This document shows, piece by piece, positions 12,206-26,662 of a DNA stretch of 64,000 bases (within the stretch, counting starts at the first letter, position 1; the number at the start of each line of letters is the position of its first letter). The position numbers and the translations under genes were made by a program. The notes beneath the pieces were generated by a model. The model was not told the origin of the DNA, ran no database searches, and worked only from the letters and a program-made list of their open reading frames with translations. Origin of the DNA: Aristolochia californica (taxonomy: Eukaryota > Streptophyta > Magnoliopsida > Piperales > Aristolochiaceae); NCBI GenBank assembly GCA_029961685.1, contig JARWKL010000006.1, positions 17,919,276-17,983,275 on the forward strand, given 5' to 3'.

Positions 12206-15200
12206 TGTAAATGTAGAGGATATGCGTGCCTGAAACATGTTGAAGATGCAAATAACCTAATGATCCAAAAATTTTAAGGAGTATAAAAAATTAAATTCTC
12301 AAGTTGACGTGCAGTAGGATTTTTATCAGAGTCAACAAAAACCGGACTCAACAATTGTAGATCATCGTAAATGTTTTGATCATTTAATGATGTGTAACGA
12401 CTATAATTTTTGTTAGAAATGACTTTTGATTTGGGAGTCAACACTTAGTTTACAATGCCTCACCTCGCCTCTTCAGATAATTGCAAAACCCAATATATAA
12501 AAAACTAAAAGAGTTTACAACCTTTAAAAATCACAGATACTTTTTGGAATTATCTCTCTCATCGTTTGTACATTTTCATTTTGTATGTTCAATTGTTTTT
12601 AAACCCAAACTTGAGTTTTCTCTATCCTTTTTTCTCGTAAACAAAAAGATTAACAAAATAGATCACAGTAAAATGAAAATTTTAGAGTTTTTGTCAGCAA
12701 AAAATTGAAAACTATAATAAATGTAAGTGAAGAAAATTATTTCAGGCACTAAAAATGAACACCAAAGTTTTGTTATCCTTTGTTTGGGAAATTTCACTAG
12801 TACAACCACTAGTAACTTGGTGGAACTTTATAAGAAAGATATTTGTAATTGATCCTAACATGTTTTAAATGTGGTGGATATGCATGCCTGAAACATGTTG
12901 AAGATGCAAATGACCTAATGATCCAGAAATTTCAAGGAGTAGAAAAAAATTAATTCCCATGTTAACGTACGGTGGGATATTTACCAGAGCCAAACAACCC
13001 TCTTTTTCCCTATTTTACAAAAAGCGGGCCTAATAATCATAAATCATCGTAACTGTTTTTATCAATTAGTGATGTGTAAAGGCTATAATTTTTGTTAGAA
13101 TGACTTATGGTTTGGGAGTCAACATACAGTTAATAATGCATCACCCCCCTCTTCCGATGATTTTAAAATCCAATATATAAAAAACTAAAAGAATTTACAA
13201 CCCTTAAAAATCACAGATACTTTTTGGAATTACCTATCTCAGTATTTGTGCATTTCCTTTTTGTATGTTCAATTGTTTTCAAATTCAAACTTGAGTTTTC
13301 ACCATCCTATTTTTCTCGTAAACAAAAAGATTAGGAAAATAGATAACAAAAAAATGAAAATTTTAGAGTTTATGTATGCAAAAAATTGAAAAAAAAATTA
13401 AATGTAAGTGAAAAAAATTAATTCACGCACTAAAAATGAACACCAAAGTTCTGTTATCCTTGTTTGGGAAATTCCACTAGTACAACCCCTAGTAACTTGG
13501 TGGAACTTTATAAGAAAGTGATTTCTAATTGATCCTAACATTTTTTAAATGTGGCGGATATGCATGTCTGAAACATGTTGATGATGTAAATGACCTAATG
13601 ATCCAAAAATTTCGAGTAGAAAAAATTAAATTCTCAAGATAACGTGCGGTGGGATATTTCACCTAAGCCAAACAACTGACTTTTTTCCTATTTTACAAAA
13701 AGCGGACCTAACAGTCATAGATGATCGTAAATGTTTATATTGATTAATGATGTGTAACAGCTAAATTTTTTGGAAATGACTTATGGTTTGGGAGTCAACA
13801 CTCAGTTAAAAATGTCTCACCCCCCTCTTTCGATGATTGCAAAACCCAATATATAAAAAACTAAGAGAGTTTAAAATCCTTAAAAATTACAAATACTTTT
13901 TGCAATTATCTCTCTCAGTATTTGTGCATTGCCATTTTGGATGTTCAATATTTTTTCAAATCCAAACTTGAGTTTTCACTTTCCCATTTTTCTCTAAAAC
14001 AAAAAGATAAGGCAAATGGATCACATCAAAATAAAATTTTTTGAGTTTATGTTTGAAAAAAATAGAAAACTATAATAAATGTAAGAGAAGAAAAATATTT
14101 CACGCACTAAAAATGAACACCAAAGTGTTGTTATCCATGTTTGGGAAATTCCACTAGTACAACCCAAATAACTTGGTGGAAATTTATAAGAAAGAGATTT
14201 CTAATTGATCCTAACATATTTTAAATGTGGTGAATATGCCTGCATAAAATATGTTGATGATGCAATTGACTTAATGATCCAAAAATTTGGAGTAGAAAAA
14301 ATTAAATTCTGAAGTTAACGCAGGGTGGGATATTTACCTCAGCCAAACAACCCATTTTTTGCCTATTTTACAAAAAGTGGACCTAATAATCATAGATCAT
14401 CATAAATGTTTTGATCGATTAATGAGGAGTAATGGCTAAAATTTTTTTTAGAAATGAATTATGGTTAGGGAGTCAACACTGAGTTAAAAATGCCTCGCCC
14501 CCCTCTTCCGATGATTGCAAAACCCAATATATAAAAAAGTAAAAAAGTTTACATTCCTTAAAAATCACAGATACTTTTTGGAATTATCTCTCTCAGCATT
14601 TGTGCATTACTATTTTGGATGTTAAATTTTTTTTCAAATCCAAACTTGAGTTTTCACACTCCCATTTTTCTCGAAAACAAAAAGATAAGACGAATAGATC
14701 ACAAAAAAATGAAAATTTTTTGAGTTTATGATTGCAAAAAATTGAAAACTATAATAAATGTAAGTGAAGAAATTTATTTCACGCACTAAAAATGAACACC
14801 AAAGTTTTGTTATCCCTGTTTGGGAAATTCCAGTAGTACAACTGCTAATAGCATGGTCGAATTTTATAGGAATGAAATTTCTATTTAATCCTAACATGTT
14901 TTAAATGTGGTGGATATGCATGCCTGAAACAAGTCAATGATGCAAATGACCTAATGATCCAAAAATTTGTACAAGTACAAAAAATTAAACTCTCAAGTTA
15001 ACGTGCAGTGGGATATTTACCTGAGCCAACCCACTTTTTGCCTATTTTACAAAAAGCCGACCTAACAATCATAGATCATCGTAAATATTTTGATTGATTA
15101 ATGATGTGTAACAGCTATAACTTTTTTTACAAATGACTTATGGATAGGGAGTCAACACTTAGTTAAAATGCATCGATCCCTCTTTCGATGATTGCAAAAC

Positions 15201-18200
15201 CCAATATATAAAAAACTAAAAGAGTTTACAATCCATAAAAATCACAGATGGATTTTAAATTTATCTCTCTCAGGATTTGTGCATTTCCATTTTGGATGTT
15301 CAATTTTTTTTCAAATCCAAACTCTAGTTTTCACTCTACCATTTTTCTTGTAAATAAAAAGATAAGGCAAATCGAACACAACAAAATGAAAATTTTAGAG
15401 TTTATTTATGCAAAATATTGAAAACTACAATAAATGTAAGTGAAGAAAATTATTTCACCCACTAAAAATGAACACCAAAGTTTTGTTATCCTTGTTTGGG
15501 AAATTCCACCTGTGCAACCCCTAATAGCTTGGTGGAATTTTATAAGAAAGAGATTTCGAATTGATCCTAATATGTTTTAAATGTGGTGGATAAGCATGCC
15601 TGAAACATGTTGAAGATGCAAATGACCTAATGATCCAAAAATTACAAGGAGTAGAAAAAATTAAATTCTCAAGTAAACATGTTGTGGGATATTTACCAGA
15701 GCCAAACAACCCACTTTTTGCCTATTTTAAAAAAGTGGACCACAAAATCATAGATCATCGTAAATGTTTTGATCGATTAATGATCTCTAACGGCTATGAT
15801 TTTTATTAGAAATGGCTTATGGTTTTGGAGTCTACACTCAGTTTAAAATGGTTCGCCTCCCCCTTCCGGTGATTGCAAAACCCAATATATAAAAAACTAA
15901 AAGAGTTTACAACCGTTCAAAATCACATATACTTTTTGGAATTACCTCTCTCAGTATTTGTGCATTTCCTTTTTGTATGTTCAATTTTTTTCAAATCTAA
16001 ACCTGAGTTTTCACTATCCTATTTTTCTCGTAAACAAAAAGATTAGGAAAATAGATCACAACAAAATGAAATTTTTTGAGTTTATGTATGCAAAACATTG
16101 AAAAAATATTAAATGTAAGTGAAGAAAATTAATTCACGCACTAAAAATGAACACCAAAGTTTTGTTATCCTTGTTTGGGAAATTCCACTAGTACAACCCC
16201 TAGTAACTTGGTGGGACTTTATAAGAAAGATATTTCTAATTTATCCTAACATGTTTTAAATGTGGTGGATATGCATGCCTGAAACATGTTGAAGATGCAA
16301 ATGACCTAATGATCCAAAAATTTCGAGTAGAAAAAATTTAATTCTCTAGTTAACGTGTGGTGGGATATTTACTAGAGCCAAACAACCCACTTTTTGCCTA
16401 TTTTAAAATAAGCGGACCTAACAATCAAAGATCATCGTAAATTTTTTGATCGATTAATGATGTGTAACGGCTATAATTTTTGTTAGAAAAGACTTATGGT
16501 TTGGGAGTCAACACTCAGTTAAAAATGCCTCTCCTCCCCAATTCTGATGATTTCAAAACCCAATATATAAAAAACTAAAAGAGTTTACAACCCTTAAAAA
16601 TCACAAATACTTTTTGGAATTATCTCTCTCCACATTTGTGCATTTCCATTCAGTATGTTCAATTTTTTTTTCAAATCTAAAATTGAGTTTTCACTATCCT
16701 ATTTTTCTCGTAAACAAAAAGATTAGGAAAATAGATGAAAACAAAATAAAAATAATAGAGTTTTTGTCTGCAAAAAATTGAAAAATATATTAAATGTAAG
16801 TGAAGAAAATTATTTCATGCACTAAAAATGAACACAAAAATTTTGTTATCCTGTTTGGGAAATTCCACTAGTACCACCTCTAGTAACTTGGTGGAACTTT
16901 ATAAGAACGATATTTCTAATTGATCCTAACATGTTTTAAATATGGTGGATATGCATGCCTAAAACATGTTGAAGATGCAAATGACCTAATGATCCAAAAA
17001 TTTCAAGAAGTAGAAAAAAATTAATTCTCAAGTTAAGATGTAGTGGGATATTTACGAGAGCCAAACAACCCACATTTTGCCTATTATACAAAAAACAAAT
17101 CTAACAATCATCGATCATCGTAAATGTTTTTATCGATTAATGAAGTGTATCGACTATTATTTTTGTTAGAAATGACTTATGGTTTTGGAGTCAACACTAA
17201 GTTAAAAATGCCTCGTCCCCCCTCTTTCGATGATTGGAAAACCCAATATATAAAAAAAAAATGAGTTTACAACCCTTAAAAATTACAGATACTTTTTGGA
17301 ATTATCTCTCTCAGCATATGTGCATTTCCATTTTGGATGTTCAATTTTTTTACAAATCCAAAATTGAGTTAACACTTCTATTTTCTCGTAAACAAAAAGA
17401 TAAGGAAAAAAGATCACAAAAAAATGAAAATTTTACACTTTATGTATGCAAAAAATTAAAACTATAATAATTGTAAGTGAAGAAAATTATTTCACGTACT
17501 AAAAATGAACACCAAAGGTTTGTTATCCATGTTTGGGAAATTCCACTAGTACAACCCCTAATTGCTTGGTGGAATTTTATAAGAAAGAGATTTCTAATTG
17601 ATCCTAACATGTTTTAAATGTGGTGGATATGAATGCCAGAAACGTGTTGAAGATTCAAATGACCTTATGATCCAAAAATTTCAAGGAGTAGAAAAAATTA
17701 AATTTTAAAGTTAACGTGTGGTGGGTTATTTACTAGAGCCAAAGAACCCAATTTTTGCCTATTTCACAAAAAGCATACCTAACAATCATAAATCATCGTA
17801 AATGTTTTGATCGATTAATGATGTGTAACGACAATAATTTTTTTTATAAATGACTTATGGTTTGGGAGTCAACATTCAGTTAAAAATGCCTCGCCCCCCT
17901 CTTCCGATGATTGCGAAAACCCAATATATAATATACTAAAAGAGTTTACAATCCTTAAAAATCATAGATACTTTTTGGAATTATCTCTCTGAGCATTTGT
18001 GCATTTTCCATTTTGGATGTTCAATTTTTTTTCAAATCCAAACCTGAGTTTTCACTCTCCCATTTTTCTCGTAAACAAAAAGATAAGGAAAATAGATCAC
18101 AAAAAAAATGAAAATTTTAGAGTTTATGTATACAAAAAATTGAAACCAATAATCAATGTAAGTGAAGAAAATTATTTCACGCTCTAAAAATGAACTCCAA

Positions 18201-18321
18201 AGTTTTGTTATCCTTGTTTGGGAAATTCCACTTGTACAACCCCTTATAGCTTACTGGAATTTTAGAAGAAAGAGATTTCTAATTGATCCTAACATGTTTT
18301 CAATGTGGTGGATATTCATGC

Positions 18322-18336
18322 CTGAAACAGGAAAAT
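18322..18336. other. Small deletion in a monomer
   Basis: CCTGAAACA is joined to GGAAAATTTCAAGG, losing roughly 35 bp (TGTTGAAGATGCAAATG and what follows). Confidence 0.6.
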
Positions 18337-18548
18337 TTCAAGGAGTTGAAAAAATTAAATTCACAAGTTAAGGTGCGGTGGGAAATTTACCTGAGCCAAA
18401 CAACCCACTTTTTGCCTATTTTACAAAAAGCGGACCTAACAATCATAAATCATTGTAAATATTTTGATCGATTAACAATGTGTAATGGCTATAATTTTTA
18501 TTAGAAATGACATAAGGTTTGGGAGACAACACTAAATAAAAAATACCT

Positions 18549-18560
18549 CCCCCCCCCCCC
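18549..18560 (+). repeat. Poly-C tract, 12 C
   Basis: Twelve C at the standard C-rich site of the monomer, followed by TCCCTCTCCTCTTCCG. Confidence 0.85.
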
Positions 18561-18755
18561 TCCCTCTCCTCTTCCGATGATTGCAAAACTCAATATATAA
18601 TAAACTAAAAGAGTTTACAATCCTTACAAATCACATATACTTTTTGGAATTACCTCTCTCAGCATTTGTGCATTTCCATTTTGGATGTTCAATTTTTTTC
18701 TAATCCAAATTTGATTTTCCACTCTCCCATTTTTCTTGTAAACACAAAGATCAGG

Positions 18756-18889
18756 CGAATAGATCACAACAAAATGAAAGTTTTTGAGTTTATGTATGCA
18801 AAAAAATGAAAACTACAAAAGCCGAATAGATCACAACAAAATGAAAATATTTTTGAGTTTATGTATGCAAAAAATTGAAGACTATAATA
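18756..18889. repeat. 67-bp local tandem duplication in a monomer
   Basis: CGAATAGATCACAACAAAAT begins at 18756 and again at 18823. Both copies continue through GAGTTTATGTATGCAAAAAA. The copies differ by small indels. The offset equals that of the duplication at 3894-4027, although this one lies in a different part of the monomer. Confidence 0.8.
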
Positions 18890-20681
18890 AATGTAAGTGA
18901 AAAAAATTATTTCATGCACTAAAAATGAACACCAAAGTTTTGTTATCCATGTTTGGAAAATTCCACTAGTACAACCCCTAATATCTTGCTAGAATTTTAT
19001 AAGAAAGAGATTTTTAATTGATCCTAACATGTTTTAAATGTGGTGGATATGCATGCATTCAACATGTTCAAGATGCAAATGACCTAATGATCCAAAAATT
19101 TCAAGGAGTAGAAAAAATTAAATTCTCAAGTTAACCCGCGGTGGGATATTACCTGACCAGAATAATCCACTTTTTGCCAATTTTGAAAAAAGCGAACCTA
19201 CCAATCATAGATCATCGTAAATGTTTCAATCGATTAATGATGTGTAACGGCTAATTTTTTTTAGAAAGGACTCATGGTTAGGGAGTCAACACTCAGTTAA
19301 AAATGACTCGCTCCCCTCTTCCGATGATTGCAAAACCCAATAGATAAAAAACTAAAAAAGTATACATTCCTTAGAAATCACAGATACTTTTTGGAATTAT
19401 CTCACTCAGCAATTGTGCATTTCCATTTTGGATGTTCAATTTTTTTTCAAATCCAAAATTGAATTTTTGCTCTCCCTCTTTTCACGTAAACAAAAAGATA
19501 CGGCAAATAGATCACAACAAAATGAAAACGTTAAAGTTTATGTATGAAAAAAATTGAAAAATATAATAAATTTAAGTGAAGAGAACTATTTCACACACTA
19601 AAAATGAATACCAAAGGTTTTTTATCCATGTTTGCGAAATTCCACAAGTACAACCCCTAATAGCTTGGTGGAATTTTATAAGAAATCAATTTCTAATTGA
19701 ATCCTAAAAGGTTTTAAATGTGGGGGATATGCATACCTGAAACATGTTGAAGAAGCAAATGACCTAATGATCAGAAAATTTCAAGGAGTGAAAAAAATTA
19801 AATTCTCAAGTTAACGTGTGGAGGGATATTTAACATAGCCAAACAACCCACTTTTTGCATATTTTACAAAGAGCGGTCCTAAAAATCATAGATCATCGTA
19901 AATATTTTGATCAATTAATGATGTGTAATGGCTATAATTTTTGTTAGAAACGACTTATGGTTAGGGAGTCAATACTCAGTTAAAAATGCCTCGCTCCCCT
20001 CTTCCAATGATTGCAAAATCCAATATATAAAAACTAAAAGAGTTTACAATCTTTAAAAATCACAGATACTTTTTGGAATTATCTCTCTCGGCATTTGTGT
20101 ATTTCCTTTTTTGAAGTTCAATTTTTTCTCAAAACCAAACTTGAGTTTTCACTCTCCCATTTTTCTCGCAAAGAAAAAGATAAGGCAAATAGATCACAAT
20201 AAAATGAAAATTTTAGAGTTTATGTATGCAAAAAATTGAAAACTGTAATGAATGTAAGTGAAGAACATTATTTCACGAACTAAAAATGAACACCAAAGTT
20301 TTATTATCGATGTTTGGGAAATTCCACTAGTACAACACCTAATAGTTTGGTGGAATTTTATTAGAGAGAGATTTCTAATTGATCCTAACATGATTTAAAC
20401 GTGGTGGATATGCATGCCTGAAACATGTTGAAGATGCAAATGACCTAATGATCCAAAAATTTCATGCAGTAGAAAAAATTTAATTCTCAAGTAAACGTGT
20501 GGTAGGATATTTACCATAGCCAAACAACCCACTTTTTGCCTATTTAACAAAAAGCAAACCTTACAATCATAGATCATCATAATTGTTTTGATAAATTAAT
20601 GATGTGTAATGGCTATAATTTGTTTTAGAAACGACTTATGCTTTGGGAGTCAACACTCAGATAAAAATGCATCGCACCTCT

Positions 20682-20699
20682 CCCCCCCCCCCCCCCCCC
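20682..20699 (+). repeat. Poly-C tract, 18 C
   Basis: Eighteen C at the C-rich site of the monomer, followed by GCTTCCGATGATAGC. Confidence 0.9.
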
Positions 20700-22907
20700 G
20701 CTTCCGATGATAGCGAAACCCAACATATAATAAAATAAAAGAGTTTAAAATCCTTAAAAATCACTGATTCTTTTTGGAATTACGTCTCTCAGCATTTGTG
20801 CATTTCCATTTTGGAAGTTCAAAGTTTTTTTCAAATCCAAAATTGAGTTTTCACTCTCCCATTTTTCTAGTAAACAAAAAGATAAGGTAAATAGATCACA
20901 ACTAAATGAAAATTTTAGAGTTTATGTATGCGAAAAATTGAAAACTATAATAAATGTAAGTGAAGAAAATTATTTCACGCACTAAAAATGAACACCAAAA
21001 TTTTGTTATCCGTGTTTGGGAAATTCCAATAGTACAACCCCTAATAGCTTGGTGGAATTTTATAAGAAAAAGATTTCTTATTGATCCTAACATGTTTTTA
21101 ATGTGGTCGATATGCATGCCTGAAAGATGTTGCAGATTCAAATCACCTAATGATCCAAAAATTTCAAGAAGTAGAAAAAATTAAATTATCAAGTAAACGT
21201 GCGGTGGGATATTTACTAGAGCCAAACAACCTACTTTTTTCCTATTTTAAAAAAAGAGGACCTCACAATCATAGATCATCGTAATTGATTTGATCGATTA
21301 ATGATATGTAATGGCTATAATTTTTGTTAGAAATGACTAATGGTTTGGGAGTCAACACTCTATTAAAAATGCCTCGTGTCCCCCTCTTCTGATGATTGTG
21401 AAACCCAATATATAAAAAATTAAAAGAGTTTACAATCCTTTAAAATCATAGATACTTTTGGAATTATCACTATCAGCATTTGTGCATTTCCATTTTGGAA
21501 GTTCAATTTTTTTTCAAATTCATACTTGAGCTTTCACTCCCCCACTTTCTCGTAAACAAAAAGATCAGGAAAATAGATCACAACAAAATGAAAATTTTTA
21601 GAGTTTTTGTATGCAAAAAATTGAAAACTATAACGAATGTAAGTGAAGAGAATTATTTCACGCACTAAAAATGAACAAAAAAGTTTTGTTTTCCATGTTT
21701 GGGAAATTCCATTTGCACAACCCTTAATAGCTTGGTGGAATTTTATAAGAAAGAGATTTCTAATTGATCCTAACTTGTTTTAAATGTGGTGGATATGCAC
21801 CTGAAACATGTTGAAGATGCAAATGACCTAATGATCCAAAAATTTCAAGGAGTAGAAAAAATTAAATTCACAAGTTAAGCGGTGGGATATTTACGAGAGC
21901 AAAACAACCCACTTTTTGCCTTTATAAAAAAAAGTGGACCTACCAATCATAGATCATTGTAAATCTTTTAATCGATTAATGATGTGTAACGACTATAATT
22001 TTTGTTAAAAATGATTTATGGTTTGGGAGTCAACACTTAGTTAAAAATGCCTCGTCCTCCCTCTTTCGATGATTGCAAAAGGCAATATATAAAAAACTAA
22101 AAGAGTTTAAAATCCTTAAATATCATAGATACTTTTGGAATTATCTCTCTCAGAATTTGTGCATTTCCTTTTTTGTAGTTCAACTTTTTTTCAAAACCAA
22201 ACTTGAGTTTTCACTCTCCCATTTTTCTCGTAAACAAAAAGATAAGGCAAATAGATCACAACAAAATAAAAATTTTGGAGTTTATGTATGCATAAAATAG
22301 AAAACTATAATGAATTTAAGTGAAGAAAATTATTTCCCGCACTAAAAAATGAACACCAAAGTTTTGTTATCCATGTTTGGGAAATTCCATTAGTACAACC
22401 CCTAATAGCGTAGTGGAATTTTATAAGAAAGAGATTTTTAATTGATCCTAACATGTTTTAAATGTGGTGGATATGCATGCCTGAAACATGTTGAAGATTC
22501 AAATGGTCCAATGATCCTAAAATTTCAAGGAGAAGAAAAAATTAAATTCTCAAGTTAACGTGTAGTGGGATATTTACCAAAGCCAAACGACCCACTTTTT
22601 GCCTACTTTACAAAATGATGACCTAACAATCATTGATCATCGAAAATATTTTTATCGATTAATGATGTGTAACAACTATACTTTTTATTGAAATTGACTT
22701 ATGGTGTTGGAGTCAATACTCAGTTAAAAATGCCTCACCCCCACCCCCCCTCCCTCTTTCGATGATTGCAAAACCCAATATATAAAAAACTAATAGAGTT
22801 TACAATCCTTAAAAATCACAGATATTTTTTGGAATTATCTCACTCAACATTTGTGCAATTCCATTTTGGATGTTCAATTTTTTTTCAAATCCAAACTTGA
22901 GTTTTCA

Positions 22908-22925
22908 CTCTCCCTTTTGTTATCA
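22908..22925. other. Deletion junction, shortened monomer
   Basis: CACTCTCCCTTTT runs directly into GTTATCAATGTTTGGG, skipping about 150 bp that normally include GATCACAACAAAATG and CACGCACTAAAAATG. The anchors at 22447 and 23000 are about 553 bp apart. Confidence 0.8.
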
Positions 22926-23729
22926 ATGTTTGGGAAACTCCACTAGTACAACCCCCAATAGCATGCAGGAATTTTATAAGAAAGAGATTTCATATTGATC
23001 CTAACATGTTTTAAATGTGGTGGATATGCATGCCTGAAACATGTTGAAGATGCTAATGACATAAAGATTCAAAATTTTCAAAGAGTAGAAAAAACTAAAT
23101 TCTTAAGTTAACGTGCGGTGGGATATTTACAAGAGCCAAACAACCCTCTTTTTGCCAATTTTTAAAAAAGTGGACCCAACAATCATAGATCATCGTAAAT
23201 GTTTTGATCGATTAATGATGTGTGACGGCTATAATTTTTGTTAGAAAAAACTTATGGTTTGGGAATCAACACCCAGTTAAAAAAACCTCGCCCCCCCTCT
23301 TCCGATGATTGGAAAACGAAATATATAAAAAACTAAATGAGTTTACAATCCTTAAAAATCACATATACTTTTTGGAATAATCACTCTCTGCATTTGTGCA
23401 TTTCCATTTTGAATGTTCAATTTTTTTTCAAATCCAAACTTGAGTTTTCACTCTCCCATTTTTCTCGTAAACAAAAAGATAAGGTAAATAGATCACAAAA
23501 AAAAAGAAAATTTTAGTGTTTATGTATGCAAAAAATTGAAAACTATAATAAATGTAAGTGAAGAAAATTATTTCATGCACTAAAAATGAACACCAAAGTT
23601 TTGTTATCCATGTTTGGGAAATTCCACTAGAACAACCTCCAATAGCTTGGTGGAATTTTATAAGAAAGAGATTTCTAATTGATCCTAACATGTTTTAAAT
23701 GTGGTGGATATGCATGCCTGAAACATGTT

Positions 23730-23745
23730 GAAGATGCGTTAGGAC
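23730..23745. other. Small deletion junction in a monomer
   Basis: GTTGAAGATGC is followed by GTTAGGACATTCACAAGAGCC. About 75 bp containing AAATGACCTAATGATCC and the next landmark are missing. Confidence 0.7.
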
Positions 23746-26630
23746 ATTCACAAGAGCCAAATAACCCACTTTTTGCCTATTTTACAAAAAATGGACCTAA
23801 CAATCATAGTTCATCGTAAATGTTTTGAATGATTAATAGTTTAACGGCTATAATTTTTGTTAGAAATAACTTAAGGTTTGGGACTCAACACTCAGGCAAA
23901 AGTGCCTCCCCCCCCTCTTCTGATGATTGGTAAACCCAATATACAAAAAACTATAAGAGTTTACAATCCTTAAAAATCACATATACTTTTTGGAATTATC
24001 TCTCTTAGGATTTGTGCATTTCCATTTTGGATGTTCAGTTTTGTTTCAAAATCCAAACTTCAGTTTTCACTCTCCCATTTTTCTCGTATTAAAAAAGATA
24101 AGGCAAATAGATCACAACAAAATGAAAATTTTAGAGTTTATGTATGCAAAAAATTGGAAAATATAATAAACACAAGTGAAGAAAATTATTTCACGCACTA
24201 ACAATGAACACCTAATTTTTGTTATCCATGTTAGGGAAATTTCACTAGTAAAACCCCTAATAGCTTGGTGGAATTTTGTAAGAAAGAGATTTCTAATTGA
24301 ATCCTAACAAGTTTTAAATGTAGTGGATATGCATAACAGAAACATGTTGAAGATACAAATGACCTATTGTTCTAAAACTTTCAAGGTGAAGAAAAAAATT
24401 AAATTCTCATGTTAACATGCTGCGGGATATTTTACAAAGCACAACAACCTACTTTTGGCCAATTTTACAAAAAGCGGACCTAACAATCATAAATCATCGT
24501 AAATGTTTTGATCAATTAATGATGTGTAACGGCTATAATAATTCATAGAAATTACTTATGGTTTGGGAGTCAACACTTAATTAATAATGCCTCGCCCCTC
24601 CTCTTCCGATGATTGCAAAATCCAATATATAAAAAACTAAAAGAGTTTACAATCCTTAAAAATCACAGAAACTTTTTGGAATTATTTCTCTTAGCATTTG
24701 TGCATTTCCATTTTGGATGTTATATTTTTTTTCAAATCCAAACTTGAGTTTTCATCGTCGCATTTTTCTTGTAAACAAAAAGATAAGGCAAATAGATCAC
24801 AACAAAATGAAAATTTAAGAGTTTAAGTTTGCAAAAAATTGAAAACTATAATAAATGTAAGTGAAGAAAATTATATCACGCACTAAAAATGAACACCAAA
24901 TTTTTGTTCTCCATATTTGGGAAATTCCACTAGTACAACCCCTAATAGCTTTGTGAAATTTTATAAGAAAGAGATTTCTAATTGACCCTTACATGTTTTA
25001 AATATGGTGGATATGCATGGCTGAAACATGTTGAAGATGCAAATGACCTAATGATCCAAAAAATTCGAGTAGAAAAAATTAAATTCTCATGTTAATATGC
25101 GGTGGGATATTTAGCAGCGCCAAACAACCCACTGTTAACCTATTTTAAAAAAAGCGGACCTAACAATCATAGATCATCGTCAATGTTTTGATCGATTAAT
25201 GATGTGTAACAGCTAACATTTTTGTTAGAGATTTGGGAGTCAACATTTGTTTAAAATGCCCTCCCCACCCACATCTGATAAATGTGAAACCCAATATATA
25301 AAAAACTAAAAGAGTTTACAATCCTAAAAAATCACAAATTCTTTTTGGAATTATCTCTCTCAGCATTTGTCCATTTCCATTTTCGATGTTCAATTTTTTT
25401 TCAAAACCAAACTAGAGTTTTCACTCTCCCATTTTTCTCGTAAACAAAAAGATAAGGCAAATACATCACAACCAAATTAAAATTTTTGAGTTTATAAATG
25501 AAAAGAATTGAAAACTATAATAAAGGTAAGTGAAGAAAATTATTTCATGCACTACAAACGAACACGAAAGTTTTGTTATCCATGTTTGGGAAATTTCACT
25601 AGTACAACCCCTAATTGTTTGGTGGAATTTTGTAAGAAAGAGATTTCTAATTTATCCTAACATGTTTTAAATGTGGTGGATATTCATGCATGAAACATGT
25701 TGATGATGCAAATGACCAAATGATCCAAAAATTTCAAAGATAGGAAAAATTAAATTCTCTAGTTAACGTGAGGTGGGATATTTACCAGAGCCAAACAAAC
25801 CACTTTTGGCCTATTTTACAAAAAGCGGACCTAACAATCATAGTTCATCGTAAATGTTTTGAACGATTAAAAATGTGTAATGGCTATAATTTTTGTTAGA
25901 AATGACTTATTGTTTGGGAGTCAACACTGAGTTAAAAATGCCTCGCCCCCTTTTCTGATGATTGCGAAACCCAATATATAAAAAACAAAAAGAGTTTACA
26001 ATCCTGAAAAATCACAGATACATTTTGGAATTATCTCACCCGGCATTTGTGCATTTCCATTTTGGATGTTCAATTTTTTTTTGAAACCAAACTTGAGTTT
26101 TCACTGTCCCATTTTTCTCATAAACAAAAAGATATGTCAAATAGATCACAAAAAAATGAAAATTTTAGAGTTTATGTATGCAAAAAATTGAAAACTATAA
26201 TAAATGTAAGTGAAAAAAATTATTTCATGCACTAAAAATGAACACCAAAGTTATGTTATCCATGTTAGTGAAATTCCACTAGTACAACCCCTAATAAGTT
26301 GCTAGAAATTTGTAATAAAGAGATTTCTAATTGATCCTAACATGTTATAAATGTGGTGGATAAGCATGCTACAAACATGGTGAAGATGCAAATGGCCTAA
26401 TAATCCAAAATTTTCAACGAGTAGAAAAAATTAAATTCTCAAGTTAACGTGCGTTGAGATATTTACCAGAGCCAAAAAAACCCACTTTTTGCTTATTTTA
26501 AAAAAAGCAGAACTAACAATCATAGATTATCTTAAATGTTTTGATTAATTAAGAATGTGTAATGGCCATAATTCTTGTTAGAAATGATTTATGGTTTGGG
26601 AGTCAACACTCAGTCAAAAATGCACCCACC

Positions 26631-26632
<2 letters not shown>

Positions 26633-26662
<30 letters not shown>
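26633..26662 (+). repeat. Poly-C tract, 30 C
   Basis: Thirty consecutive C at the C-rich site of the monomer, preceded by TGCACCCACCAA and followed by ACCCCCTCCCCTCTTC. Confidence 0.9.
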
